From the NCBI RefSeq assembly GCF_005116645.1, contig NZ_SWCM01000004.1, positions 248,001-312,000 on the forward strand: a DNA stretch of 64,000 bases. The letters are read 5' to 3'. Shown in pieces: positions 19,549 through 28,764 of this stretch. Source of the DNA: Desulfopila sp. IMCC35006. Lineage in GTDB: Bacteria > Desulfobacterota > Desulfobulbia > Desulfobulbales > Desulfocapsaceae. The notes beneath the pieces were generated by a model that was not told the origin of the DNA, made no database searches, and saw only the letters and a list, made by a program, of their open reading frames with translations. The translations under genes and the position numbers were made by a program. Positions within the stretch are counted from its first letter, which is position 1. Each line of letters starts with the position of its first letter.

Positions 19549-20172
19549 ATGATTAACTTTTCACTGCTGGCAGTGTTTATTCCAACCTGTTTTATGATTT
19601 CCCTTACTCCCGGCATGTGCATGACCCTGTCCCTTACCCTGGGGATGTCCATCGGCGTTCGTCGCACGTTCTGGATGATGTGGGGCGAACTGGCGGGTGT
19701 GGCCCTGGTATCCATTGCTGCGGTGGCCGGGGTAGCAACGGTCATGCTGCACCACCCAACCCTGTTTATAACGTTGAAATATATCGGCGGCGGGTACCTG
19801 CTCTTCCTCGGCATTCGACTTTTTCGGGCAAGCGGCAAACCATCTGTCGCTGAAAACCTCAAATCAACACGACCAATGGGCCCCAGAGCACTCGCCGGTC
19901 AGGGATTTTTGACCGCCGTGTCCAATCCCAAGGGGTGGGCTTTTATGATTTCGTTGTTACCGCCCTTCATTGACCGGGCGTATCCGATGGTCCCGCAACT
20001 GTCCATCCTGCTGCTCATTCTTCTCCTGGTTGAATTGAGCTGCCTGATTATTTATGCCAGCGGGGGACGTCGCCTCGGAACCTTTCTCGATCAGCAAGGA
20101 GGAACCGAACTGCTCAATAAAATAGCGGGAATCCTGATGATCGGCATCAGTGGCTGGCTGGTAATAAGTTGA
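19549..20172 (+). CDS. LysE/RhtB family amino-acid exporter
   Basis: A 207-residue membrane protein of the LysE/RhtB superfamily. The N-terminus has the pattern SLTPGMCMTLSL, and helices follow through NPKGWAFMISLLPPF to the C-terminus. Such proteins export amino acids such as homoserine, threonine or lysine. Its position 40 bp after aapP suggests it is co-expressed with the uptake system, perhaps as a relief valve. It ends one base from the convergent SLC13 gene. Confidence 0.88.
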   Translation: MINFSLLAVFIPTCFMISLTPGMCMTLSLTLGMSIGVRRTFWMMWGELAGVALVSIAAVAGVATVMLHHPTLFITLKYIGGGYLLFLGIRLFRASGKPSVAENLKSTRPMGPRALAGQGFLTAVSNPKGWAFMISLLPPFIDRAYPMVPQLSILLLILLLVELSCLIIYASGGRRLGTFLDQQGGTELLNKIAGILMIGISGWLVIS

Positions 20173-20173
20173 C

Positions 20174-22024
20174 TTAAATGGCAAAAACGAACTTGAGACA
20201 CAGCATCAGCACCCCGGCATACAAGACGGTCATACCAAGCCCTGCCCGCATGTAATCCATGGTTCGATATCCTCCCGGACGCATAATCAATGCATTAACC
20301 TGATGTGTCGGCAGGATAAAAGTATTGGAAGCGGAAACAGCAACAACAAGGGCGGCAACCAGCGGATCGGATCCTATCGAAAAAGCCATATTCATGGCCA
20401 GAGGTACCATCAGCACAGTGGCCCCCACATTGGAGGCGACCAGAGAAAAAAACGATGTCAAAAGCGAGATTACCAGCATCAACAGCAGAGGACTGGGAGT
20501 ACCGATTGTCGCGAGCACTTTTTCCGCGATATATGCTGCAGTTCCTGTTATTTCAAAGGCCTTTCCGAGAGGGATAAGGCCGGAGAGTAGAAAAACCGTC
20601 CGCCAGTCAACCGCCTCATAGGCTCGATCTGCCGGTATAATGCGCGTGAGTATCATGCCCAGGGCACCGGTGAGCAGAGCGATAGAGAGTTTCACCTCAA
20701 ACACCAGGGCCAGGGTTAAGGCCAAAATAAGAAAAAAAACAGCGCAGCGTGTTCGCTCAGGTTTGAGCTCTTCCCCCCTTATGTCATCTATTAAGGCAAT
20801 GTCCATCTGATCGGTCAGCAGGCGAAACTGCTTCCAGCGCCCCTGCATCAGGATCGTGTCCCCCTGTTGGAGTTCGGTAACATTGATTTCATCCATGATG
20901 ATTTTATCACCGCGAACAATCGCCAGCGGATTTATTTGGAAAAGACGGCGAAACTGCAGTTCTTCCATGGTATGCTGACTGAGATTGGAGTGCGGAATGA
21001 CAACGCCCTCAACCACCCCAGATTCGTCGGGAAAATTTTCGTCGGCAAACACCTCATGTTCGGGTTTGACGAGCCAGCCCTGTTCATCGACCAGACGCTG
21101 GATATTCTTCTCGCTGCTCATCACCCACAAGGAGTCTCCCGCCTCGACCACCGAATCTTTGGTCGGCGCGAATTCTTTCTGATACCCATCATTTTTAGCA
21201 ATACCGACCACAGTAATATGATAGCGGGGGCGAATCTGCAACTCACCCAAGGTCTGGCTGGGATAAAAAGCCGGGACGGCCAGCTCGTAACTCCGCCCGA
21301 CCTCATCGCCGTAAATCTCCTGCAGCCGCCGGTCCATGCACCCTTCATCATCCAGGCAGCAGAGTCCGGCGGGAAGGATCTTTCTGCCGAACAGGGCAAA
21401 ATAGACGACTGCCGCAAGAAGAAGGGCAACGCCTATGGGGGTTACGGTAAAAAGTCCGTATGGTTTGAACGGGTGGCTGGCCATTGCTTCAGAATTATTC
21501 TGCCACCACCCCTGCATCAGGTCGTTGAGCATGATAAGCGGACTTGAACCGACCAGGGTCAGACAACCGCCGATGATCGCACAAAAGCCCATGGGCATCA
21601 GGATTCTGCCGGGGGAAAAATTGAGCTGTCGGCTGATCCGCATGGTGGCCGGCATAAAGAGGGCTGCGGCACCAATATTCTGCATGAAGCTGGAAATGAA
21701 GGCAACGGTCAGGGAGATAACTGCCATGATCCGGACTTCACTGCGACCGACAATTTTAATGATCTGGCCGGCAATAGAGTTCATAACCCCGGTTTTGTTC
21801 AGGCCGGCTCCGATAATCATCACCGCAATTATGGACACCACCGCATTCGAACTGAGGCCGGAAATCGCCTGCTCCGCTGACAACACACCGGTCAGAGGGA
21901 GCAAGACCATCATCAGCAGGCCGACGAGATCGACCCGCAAGAGATCTGTAACAAAAAGAAAAATTGCCAGTCCGAGTAAACAGAAGACAATTATCATGTC
22001 CTTGGTGATCACGGTCATCTCCAT
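20174..22024 (-). CDS. SLC13/ArsB-type permease with TrkA-C domains
   Basis: A 616-residue transporter of the divalent anion:sodium symporter (SLC13) type with two RCK_C/TrkA-C regulatory modules in its central loop (about residues 210-385, e.g. LGELQIRPRYHITVVGI and MEELQFRRLFQINPLAIV). Membrane helices flank them; the late motif SASNTFILPTHQVNALIMRPGGY is typical of the family. The substrate may be sulfate, a dicarboxylate or another anion and is not decidable here. The ATG has an AGGAG site 7 bp upstream. Confidence 0.9.
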   Translation of the reverse strand: MEMTVITKDMIIVFCLLGLAIFLFVTDLLRVDLVGLLMMVLLPLTGVLSAEQAISGLSSNAVVSIIAVMIIGAGLNKTGVMNSIAGQIIKIVGRSEVRIMAVISLTVAFISSFMQNIGAAALFMPATMRISRQLNFSPGRILMPMGFCAIIGGCLTLVGSSPLIMLNDLMQGWWQNNSEAMASHPFKPYGLFTVTPIGVALLLAAVVYFALFGRKILPAGLCCLDDEGCMDRRLQEIYGDEVGRSYELAVPAFYPSQTLGELQIRPRYHITVVGIAKNDGYQKEFAPTKDSVVEAGDSLWVMSSEKNIQRLVDEQGWLVKPEHEVFADENFPDESGVVEGVVIPHSNLSQHTMEELQFRRLFQINPLAIVRGDKIIMDEINVTELQQGDTILMQGRWKQFRLLTDQMDIALIDDIRGEELKPERTRCAVFFLILALTLALVFEVKLSIALLTGALGMILTRIIPADRAYEAVDWRTVFLLSGLIPLGKAFEITGTAAYIAEKVLATIGTPSPLLLMLVISLLTSFFSLVASNVGATVLMVPLAMNMAFSIGSDPLVAALVVAVSASNTFILPTHQVNALIMRPGGYRTMDYMRAGLGMTVLYAGVLMLCLKFVFAI

Positions 22025-22211
22025 GCCATTTCTCCTGGGATAGCAAAGGAAGAAATGCCTGAAACTGATGCAGGCACATAAAAGTTATTGATAGCAATCA
22101 TAACGTCGATCGTTGCAAACTTCAAGGACGTTTTATTATTTAATTAATTTCTTACGCACCGAGGGTACCTTCACAACAGCGACCGGCAACATGCAAATAG
22201 CGCTGAAAGAA

Positions 22212-22943
22212 CTACTTCTTCTGCTTGCCGAGATACGCTTCCTGAATGCGTGGCGAATTGAGCAGTTCTTCGGACTGTCCAGAAAAGACAATCTTGCCAA
22301 CCTCAAGAACATAACCGCGATCAGCCAGCTTTAAGGCAGCCCGGGCATTTTGCTCGACCAGCAGTACGGTCACCCCTTTGGCGGCAATTTTTTTAATCTG
22401 GGCAAATATCGCTTTCACCAGAATAGGGGCTATGCCCAGGCTCGGTTCGTCAAGCAGCAGCAATTCCGGCTGACTCATCAGCGCCCGGCCAATGGCCAGC
22501 ATCTGCTGTTCTCCGCCGGACAGGGTACCTGCCAGCTGCGATTTACGTTCCTTCAACCGCGGGAAAAGGTCGTACACCCAGGACAGGATCTCCTGGTCGA
22601 CCTTACTCTTGGTGTAGGCACCGAGCAGGAGGTTTTCTTCTACGGAAAGAATGTTAAAAACCCGCCGCCCTTCGGGAGAATGGCTGATGCCCAGAGACAC
22701 CACCTTATGGGCGGGCAGCCGGGTGAGTTCATGCCCTTTAAACATAATCGAACCGCTCTCAGCTTTGATCAGACGGCTGATTGCCCGCATGGTGGTAGTC
22801 TTTCCCGCGCCGTTTGAGCCGAGGATCGTGACAATTTCACCTTTTCGAACCTGCAGCGAGATCCCCTTAATGGCGGCAATACTGCCGTAGGAAACCTCAA
22901 GGTCGGAAATTTTAAAGAGTATTTCTTCAGAAGTCATCGTCAT
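22212..22943 (-). CDS. livF: Branched-chain amino acid ABC transporter ATPase LivF
   Basis: A 243-residue ABC ATPase of the LivF type: Walker A GSNGAGKTT, signature LSGGEQQMLAIGRALM, Walker B LLLLDEPSLGIAPI. The start overlaps the end of livG by 17 bp. GGGGAG lies 2 bp before the first ATG (22943) and 8 bp before an ATG at 22937, so the second start is slightly better. It is the last gene of livKHMGF. Confidence 0.95.
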   Translation of the reverse strand: MTMTSEEILFKISDLEVSYGSIAAIKGISLQVRKGEIVTILGSNGAGKTTTMRAISRLIKAESGSIMFKGHELTRLPAHKVVSLGISHSPEGRRVFNILSVEENLLLGAYTKSKVDQEILSWVYDLFPRLKERKSQLAGTLSGGEQQMLAIGRALMSQPELLLLDEPSLGIAPILVKAIFAQIKKIAAKGVTVLLVEQNARAALKLADRGYVLEVGKIVFSGQSEELLNSPRIQEAYLGKQKK

Positions 22944-23703
22944 CGCTCCCCAAATAGGCTTCTATCACTGCAGGATTTTCCTGAATTTCCGCCGGTGTCC
23001 CTTCAGCAATCTTGCTGCCAAAATTGATAACAGTGAGGTATTCCGTCACTTCCATAACCAGATCCATATCATGTTCTATCAGCAAAATGGTTATGCCTTT
23101 TTCCCGAATCCGGTAAATTGTTTCAATAAGTTTCAGAGTCTCATTATCATTGAGCCCGGCGGCGGGTTCATCAAGAATAAGCAGCTGTGGATTAACTGCC
23201 AGGGCTCTGGCCATCTCCACGCGACGCTGAATACCATATGCCAGAGAACCAACCGTATGGGCTGCGTATTTCTGCAGATCGAAAAATTGGAGAAGGTCGT
23301 ACACCGCCTGCCAGTTTTCTCTTTCGTCCCGTCGGGATGCTGGGGTATGAATAATTCCATGCCACAATTTCTGACTGCTTTTGATGTGCCTGCCGCTCAT
23401 GACATTTTCCGCCACACTCATCTGGCTGAATAACCGGATCGTCTGGAAAGTCCGGACAATGCCCAAACGGACAATTTTATGTGTCGGCAGTTGACTTATT
23501 TCTTTTCCCTGCCAGGTAATGGACCCTTCTTCACAGGGGTGAATACCGGTGATACAGTTGAATACCGTCGTCTTACCAGCGCCATTGGGCCCGATCAAGC
23601 CATAGATCTGCCCCTCCTGGACATGAAGGCTTAAGTCATCGACGGCGACAAGGCCGCCAAAGCGTTTCGTCACATGGGTCAAAATCAAATCGTTTGCCGC
23701 CAT
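22927..23703 (-). CDS. livG: Branched-chain amino acid ABC transporter ATPase LivG
   Basis: A 258-residue ABC ATPase of the LivG type: Walker A GPNGAGKTTVF, Walker B LLILDEPAAGLND, with the longer insert usual for LivG. The ATG at 23703 with GAGGG in front is preferred over a GTG at 23712 that overlaps the livM stop. It pairs with LivF under the LivHM permeases. Confidence 0.95.
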   Translation of the reverse strand: MAANDLILTHVTKRFGGLVAVDDLSLHVQEGQIYGLIGPNGAGKTTVFNCITGIHPCEEGSITWQGKEISQLPTHKIVRLGIVRTFQTIRLFSQMSVAENVMSGRHIKSSQKLWHGIIHTPASRRDERENWQAVYDLLQFFDLQKYAAHTVGSLAYGIQRRVEMARALAVNPQLLILDEPAAGLNDNETLKLIETIYRIREKGITILLIEHDMDLVMEVTEYLTVINFGSKIAEGTPAEIQENPAVIEAYLGSDDDDF

Positions 23704-23708
23704 ATCCC

Positions 23709-24656
23709 TCACCCTTTCTCAGTAAATATTTTCGGGATTCTGCCGAATTTGGCAGGCCATAGGCCACGAGGACGCAGAATCATGGTGAAGATCATGGCAA
23801 AACCGAAAATAAAATATCGCCAGGTGGAAAATTCGCGAAAGATCTCCGGCAGCACAAACATGACAAACACACCAAGGAGAATACCAGGAACCGAGGAACC
23901 ACCGACAATGACAATGCTGAAAAACAGCACTGACTGCAGGAAGTCAAAGGCCTCTGGACTTACCGCCGAATACTGGTTGGCATAGACAGTTCCGGCCATC
24001 CCGGCTATGCCGGCGCCAAGGGCAAAGGAATAAATCTTGTACACCCGGGTGTTGATCCCGACACTCCCGGCAGCGAGGTCATCCTCACGCAGGTAATGCA
24101 GGGCGCGGCCGACCTTGCTCGATTCCAGATTCCGTAATATAAAAAGCGTAAGAATAAGGGCTGCCAGCGCCACATAATAGGGAGTAAACTGCTGATATGC
24201 CGCAAGACCAGGTATGCCGAGCATCTCCAGACCGAAGATGCCATTAGGCCCGCCGGTAACGCCGCCAAGGTTGTTCTGCAGGGCCTGGACGAAGACAATA
24301 TTGAAACCAATGGTCGTAACTAAAAGATAATCGCCGCGTAAATGGATGATCGGCCCGGCCAGCAGCACTCCGAAAATTGCCGGAATAATTATAGCCAGCG
24401 GCAGAGTGGCGAGCAGCGGCCAGCCAAACACGGCATTGCATATCGCCGTGGTATAGGCACCAAGGCCAAAAAAAAGTGCCTGTCCCATATTAAACATCCC
24501 AGCCTTCCCAAGGACAATATCCTGACTCAAGGCGACAATAGTAAATATCACAAAGGTCGTCGCCACAGCCAGCCAGCGCGAATCAAGCAAAGCGGGGAGC
24601 AGGGCCATTACGACAAAAAACAATGGGTATCCGAGTTGTTGTATTTTTTTCATCAT
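23709..24656 (-). CDS. livM: Branched-chain amino acid ABC transporter permease LivM
   Basis: A 315-residue inner-membrane permease. Typical LivM strings include GMFNMGQALFFGLGAYTTA, HLRGDYLLVTTIGFN, GGPNGIFG and IVIVGGSSVPGILLG. It overlaps livH by 4 bp and livG's upstream start codon by a few bases, so the genes form one tightly packed operon. Confidence 0.95.
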   Translation of the reverse strand: MMKKIQQLGYPLFFVVMALLPALLDSRWLAVATTFVIFTIVALSQDIVLGKAGMFNMGQALFFGLGAYTTAICNAVFGWPLLATLPLAIIIPAIFGVLLAGPIIHLRGDYLLVTTIGFNIVFVQALQNNLGGVTGGPNGIFGLEMLGIPGLAAYQQFTPYYVALAALILTLFILRNLESSKVGRALHYLREDDLAAGSVGINTRVYKIYSFALGAGIAGMAGTVYANQYSAVSPEAFDFLQSVLFFSIVIVGGSSVPGILLGVFVMFVLPEIFREFSTWRYFIFGFAMIFTMILRPRGLWPAKFGRIPKIFTEKG

Positions 24657-25549
24657 ACTTTTTCCGCTACCCTCTCGCCTAAGATTCCAGTCGGACGGAC
24701 TATGAGAATGACAATAAGAAGAATGAAGGTAAAGGCGTCCGCCCAGGTGCTTGAAATATAGCCGGCAATGAAAGCGTTAAACAGACCGAGCAGAATACCA
24801 CCAAGCATTGCTCCCGGGATGTTGCCAATACCACCTATAATTGCCGCAACAAAGGCATACAAACCATATTGCCAGCCCATATTGAAGGTGATGCCCCGGT
24901 AGTAGAGACCGATAAAGAGTCCGCCGACCGCACCAAGCGATGAACCGATCAAAAATATCGTGACGATAATGTTATTGACGTTTATGCCCATCAATCGGGC
25001 AGCATCCTGATCAATGGCACTGGCCCGAATGGCGGTACCGATTTTGGTCTTTTCCACAAAAAGATAGAGCCCGACCATGAGAATCATGGAAAGAGCCATG
25101 ATGAGTACCTGGATCAGACTGACGACCACCCCGCCTATATCCCAGATAATTGTTGGCAGAAGCTCTGGAAAGATGTGCATTTGCGGTCCCCAGAGCAGCA
25201 TGATGCCATTCTGAATGACCATGCTCGCGCCAAGGGCCGAAACCACTGCAGATAAGCGCGGAGCACTCCGCAGGGGTCGGTAGGCAAGCCTCTCGATGGT
25301 AAAACCGAGCAGGGCGATGGTGATGATAGTCAGGATAAATACGCCGACGACGACCAGCACCGACACTTGGCCGCCAAGGAGCTGGGTAAAGACAAACAGA
25401 CCGACAAACGCCGACCCAGCGACAAGATCGCCATGGGCAAAGTTAATCAGTTTCATTACCCCGTAGACCATCGTGTAGCCAAGGGCGATCAGCGCAAACA
25501 TGGAACCAATGGTGAGCCCGTTTACCAGCTGCTGTAAAAAAATATCCAT
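24653..25549 (-). CDS. livH: Branched-chain amino acid ABC transporter permease LivH
   Basis: A 298-residue inner-membrane permease with the LivH pattern GLTIGSMFALIALGYTMVYG, INFAHGDL and AIIGGIGNIPGAMLGG. It follows livK by 70 bp with a perfect hairpin between them and overlaps livM. Confidence 0.95.
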   Translation of the reverse strand: MDIFLQQLVNGLTIGSMFALIALGYTMVYGVMKLINFAHGDLVAGSAFVGLFVFTQLLGGQVSVLVVVGVFILTIITIALLGFTIERLAYRPLRSAPRLSAVVSALGASMVIQNGIMLLWGPQMHIFPELLPTIIWDIGGVVVSLIQVLIMALSMILMVGLYLFVEKTKIGTAIRASAIDQDAARLMGINVNNIIVTIFLIGSSLGAVGGLFIGLYYRGITFNMGWQYGLYAFVAAIIGGIGNIPGAMLGGILLGLFNAFIAGYISSTWADAFTFILLIVILIVRPTGILGERVAEKV

Positions 25550-25577
25550 AGGATCTTGTTCTCAGCTTTAAGGGGAT

Positions 25578-25608
25578 ACGAGCAACGGAGCGAAGGTCCG
25601 TTGCTCGT
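25578..25608 (-). promoter_or_regulatory. Intercistronic hairpin between livK and livH
   Basis: A perfect 11-bp inverted repeat, ACGAGCAACGG and CCGTTGCTCGT, with a 9-nt loop and no U-tract. Like the aapJ-aapQ hairpin it sits between binding-protein and permease genes, as expected for an element that raises binding-protein output. Confidence 0.75.
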
Positions 25609-25619
25609 TATATGGCTTG

Positions 25620-26744
25620 TTATTTATGGACTATTTTATAGCTTCCGTCTTGTTGAATTTCGTACGCCATATAGCCACTGCCAACGCGATTGCCATCAGG
25701 AGCAAACGAGATAGGCCCGGTTATCCCCGGATAATCTTTGAGAGTGTGGAGATAATCCGCCGCTTTTTTGGTATCGAAACTTTTGTTTGTTTCCATGGCA
25801 TGGATAAATGCACGCATCCCATCCACATTCAAAATGGTCCAGATCGACGGGGGCATCATGTTATATTTAGCTTTATATGCCTTCAGGAAATCCTTGGCGA
25901 GATCGTACGGCAGAATCTCGGGACTGGGGACATTGATTATGTAGGTACCTGCAGCGGCATTACCGGCCAGTTTAAGAAAGTCCACATTGTCGTTGGCGTC
26001 GCCACCGATGAAATCTGCAGTGATGCCCAACCCTTTCTGCTGTGAACGGATAAGACCACCATCAGAATAGTACCCCGCGTAAAAAATAACATCAGGATTC
26101 TTCGACTTGATCTGGGTCAGAACAGGCGTAAAATTCTGCGAACCGGCTTTGACCTTTTCACGGGAAACGATATTGCCGCCTAGCCCTTTGACCGAATCGG
26201 CAACGGCTGTAGCCAGGCCGTCTGCATAGCTGGAAAAGTCAGAGAGGATAGCAATCCTCTGATATTTTTTCACTTTGACCATATAATCGGCGGCAAAGGT
26301 AGCTTCGGCACTATTCGGGAAGGAGTTCCTGAAAAATGTCCAGTAACCATGCTCGGTCAGCGTATCGCTGGTACCATCGCTGGTCTGCAATACCCCTGCT
26401 CTGAAATACGTAGTCTGGGCGGCTTCGGCACAAGTTGAGGTGTACGAGCCGATAACCATGGAAACCCCCTTGTTGACCAGATCTTTGGCACAGATGGCGG
26501 CTTTCATCGCGGTGCCTTCGTCATCACAGGAGATAACTTCTATCTGTCGCCCCATGACGCCGCCTTTGGCGTTGATCTGCTCGGCCAGCAACCGGACCGA
26601 TTGATCTATTCCCTGCCCTTCATTGGCATATGCACCGGTTATGGGGGCCTGGACACCAACTTTCAGGGTCTCTGCGGCAAATACAGGAGTGACCAGAAAA
26701 ACTGAGGCCACTAAGGACAGTACTAATGCTTTGGATTGCAACAT
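25620..26744 (-). CDS. livK: Branched-chain amino acid ABC transporter, binding protein
   Basis: A 374-residue periplasmic protein of the Leu/Ile/Val-binding family. The start at 26744 (MLQSKALVLSL) follows a strong GGAGG; the signal peptide ends near PVFAAE. The mature start TLKVGVQAPITGAYANEGQ and the later VISCDDEGTAMKA are typical. It heads livKHMGF. Ligand specificity among branched-chain amino acids, amides or ureas is not decidable by eye, though the full Liv gene order favours amino acids. Confidence 0.92.
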   Translation of the reverse strand: MLQSKALVLSLVASVFLVTPVFAAETLKVGVQAPITGAYANEGQGIDQSVRLLAEQINAKGGVMGRQIEVISCDDEGTAMKAAICAKDLVNKGVSMVIGSYTSTCAEAAQTTYFRAGVLQTSDGTSDTLTEHGYWTFFRNSFPNSAEATFAADYMVKVKKYQRIAILSDFSSYADGLATAVADSVKGLGGNIVSREKVKAGSQNFTPVLTQIKSKNPDVIFYAGYYSDGGLIRSQQKGLGITADFIGGDANDNVDFLKLAGNAAAGTYIINVPSPEILPYDLAKDFLKAYKAKYNMMPPSIWTILNVDGMRAFIHAMETNKSFDTKKAADYLHTLKDYPGITGPISFAPDGNRVGSGYMAYEIQQDGSYKIVHK

Positions 26745-27126
26745 TTTTTCCTCCAACTAAGTGTTATGGTTGGTCTACGGAAACAAAGAATGCAGGAATT
26801 GCCAAGGCCAGTTCTCCGTAGACTAAGTTATGGATTCTTCATTTGTATGGGTCTCGATCAAGCCGAGCCAAATGAAACTCCCATTGAGCACTTCAATACC
26901 AGGAAAATGATGATGTTCAATTTTGCTGACAATTGCATACCATGAAAGTATACAATCATCAACTATGTTTTTTATGTATTCCGGAAGCCGAATTCATGGC
27001 ACGACCCGCCCGATACCAGCAATTACTGTTGCGCGTTCCATCCTGAGCCGATACACTTTTGTCAACCTCAATACAATCGACATAGGAACAACAATAATCA
27101 TATACTCCTCAATTTCACGGTAGCCC
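26745..27126. other. Divergent intergenic region upstream of livK
   Basis: No gene is visible. A 9-bp inverted repeat, GTCTACGGA (26773-26781) and TCCGTAGAC (26815-26823), spaced by 33 bp, lies in the probable livK leader and could be an operator or mRNA structure. No convincing promoter was found for either flanking gene. Confidence 0.4.
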
Positions 27127-27726
27127 ATGACAGAAATAATTGACAAAAGCTATTTTCACGAACTGAACAATGCCAGCCCGGAAACTCTCTGCAGAAATGG
27201 GAGATGCCTTTACAATAGCGATACGCACCAATACAATCTTGAAATATGGGGCGGTCAGTACGACATTGACCCGGCTAATCAAACGATCAGCCAGGCTCCA
27301 GGAGACAGTCCACCCCTCCATGAATACTTTGCTATTTTTGCGATGTACTACCTGCTCCGGGTGCAGGATATTCCTGTGCAGGGACAATGGGTTTCCGAAA
27401 AAGATCTTCCCGGTGGGACCACCTTCTTCAGAGGCCCGCACCTCATACCAACCGATCTCATAAGCAACACATTCGGCAACGATCTGCAAAATTTCAAGAA
27501 CCGGTGTATAGCGCTGGGTGGTGCACAGATCGATATGGCCGATGCAGCCTACAGTTTTCACATTACGGCGGATATTCCGGTAGCGGTTCTCTTCTGGACA
27601 GGAGATGAGGATTTTCCTGCGGAGGCAAAAATTCTTTATGATCAATCAATAGCGGAACAACTTTCGCTGGATATCGTCTGGGCCCTTGCGGTTGGGGTGT
27701 GTGCTCGAATCAGCTCGTTTGCTTAG
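27127..27726 (+). CDS. DUF3786 family protein
   Basis: A 199-residue soluble protein that matches the DUF3786 family as I recall it, found mostly in anaerobic bacteria. Recognisable strings are LEIWGGQYDIDP, PLHEYFAIFAMYYLL, PVAVLFWTGDEDFPAEAKIL and a late DIVWALAVGV. The family has been linked loosely to corrinoid or Fe-S proteins, but its function is unknown. It is a single gene between livK (divergent) and the cache protein (convergent). The ribosome-binding site is weak. Confidence 0.75.
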   Translation: MTEIIDKSYFHELNNASPETLCRNGRCLYNSDTHQYNLEIWGGQYDIDPANQTISQAPGDSPPLHEYFAIFAMYYLLRVQDIPVQGQWVSEKDLPGGTTFFRGPHLIPTDLISNTFGNDLQNFKNRCIALGGAQIDMADAAYSFHITADIPVAVLFWTGDEDFPAEAKILYDQSIAEQLSLDIVWALAVGVCARISSFA

Positions 27727-27841
27727 GGGAAAAGACTGATGACGGGCTAGTGGCAAAACAGCTACCGCGGCGGGGAAAATGAACCAGATAAACGATGCGG
27801 GAGATTATCTGGTTCCCATGCGCTCTAAAGTCAACAGGAGA

Positions 27842-28216
27842 TCAATATCCACTGCCGACGATGAGGTTGCTCTTGGTTCTTTTGGCATAGGTATTTTTTT
27901 CCTTGCCCTTCCACTCGTATTTTACCCAGGTCCCTTCAGGAGTTGCCTGAACGACAGCCTCATAGGCTGGAGGTGCTTTTTCTTTCAAATTACTTCCGGC
28001 AAGCGTGGGGTGAACAAGCAGCATGCCGCCATCTTCCATGATAAAAATATAAGGTTCATACGCCTCGGCTTTGAAATCCATGGCATCCTTGCCGCTATCA
28101 ATTCCAGCAACAATTGCATCGACATTGTGAATGATGGCAGCTTTATCTGCAGCCCAGGCACCTGCCACAACAAAGAGTACTGCTAAGAAAGACAGAACTT
28201 GCGTTAACCGTTTCAT
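27842..28216 (-). CDS. Small periplasmic cache-like protein
   Basis: A 124-residue secreted protein. The start at 28216 follows GGAGGA; the signal peptide ends near AWAADK. The rest resembles a lone single-cache (PAS-like) sensor domain: YIFIMEDGGMLLVHPTLAGSNL, then a strand pattern GTWVKYEWKG. In chemoreceptors such domains bind small acids, but here no membrane anchor or signalling domain follows. It may be a free binding protein. A sigma54-type promoter lies about 240 bp upstream. Confidence 0.75.
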   Translation of the reverse strand: MKRLTQVLSFLAVLFVVAGAWAADKAAIIHNVDAIVAGIDSGKDAMDFKAEAYEPYIFIMEDGGMLLVHPTLAGSNLKEKAPPAYEAVVQATPEGTWVKYEWKGKEKNTYAKRTKSNLIVGSGY

Positions 28217-28458
28217 TATTTCCTCCATTTTGAAAGTAACAGCTGACGATCCAATAAAATCAAGCCGATCGGTCGTTTGCACCGGGCTTTTGTTTATCGG
28301 ACTTCATTTCAGAGAAGAACTTCCCTGAAATCCTCTGACTGACCTCTTTCTGCAATGTGTGCTCTATGTCGTGCGCCTCACCTCCCTGTATACAGTTAAA
28401 ATATGTTACCGGTTCAAAAAACCAAGCCTCCTCGACATGTTCCTGCAACAATAAATTG

Positions 28459-28476
28459 TAGCATTTTCCATGCCAA
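28459..28476 (-). promoter_or_regulatory. Sigma54-type (-24/-12) promoter candidate
   Basis: On the minus strand TTGGCATGGAAAATGCTA carries GG and GC ten bases apart, closely matching the TTGGCACG-N4-TTGCA consensus. It points towards the cache-protein gene. A 13-bp perfect palindrome lies just upstream. Confidence 0.6.
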
Positions 28477-28494
28477 TTTAACCCGTCACTCAAT

Positions 28495-28526
28495 CGTATT
28501 ACCGGAGCCCTGCCTCCGGTAATACG
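28495..28526. repeat. Perfect 13-bp inverted repeat
   Basis: CGTATTACCGGAG (28495-28507) and CTCCGGTAATACG (28514-28526) with a 6-nt loop. There is no U-tract on either strand, so a terminator is unlikely. Its place about 20 bp upstream of the sigma54-type promoter suits an activator site or a chance palindromic repeat. Confidence 0.7.
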
Positions 28527-28596
28527 AGGAAATTGCCTTCCAGCCTAAATGCAATTTTTGCACACTGCTGTGCAAATTTGAGTACATCCCGCCACC

Positions 28597-28630
28597 CAAG
28601 GGGTACTCAACTGAGCACCTGACAAGCAGG
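28597..28630. repeat. GGGTACT hairpin repeat, copy 2
   Basis: Shares CAAGGGGTACT and GACAAGC with the copy at 9697-9730 (27 of 34 bases). The stem here is GGGTACTC / GAGCACCT with one mismatch and one wobble pair. It lies in a 550-bp gene-free region between the cache and PilZ genes. Confidence 0.7.
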
Positions 28631-28764
28631 TGTTACCACGAATTCCGGCATATTTCTCATTTACCGGGGGTGGTTACATTGTCCACTGCTGGACTCCTGG
28701 TTGATGAAACTCTGCAGGACACCAGGCTCCTTTTCCTGAAACGGCTCAACACAGGGACGTGATA

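Noticed and set aside
27115-27645. 176-codon minus-strand ORF
   Set aside because: Antisense to the DUF3786 gene, which has family motifs.
28495-28526. Palindrome as a terminator for the PilZ gene
   Set aside because: No U-tract on either strand and 240 bp from the PilZ stop codon.
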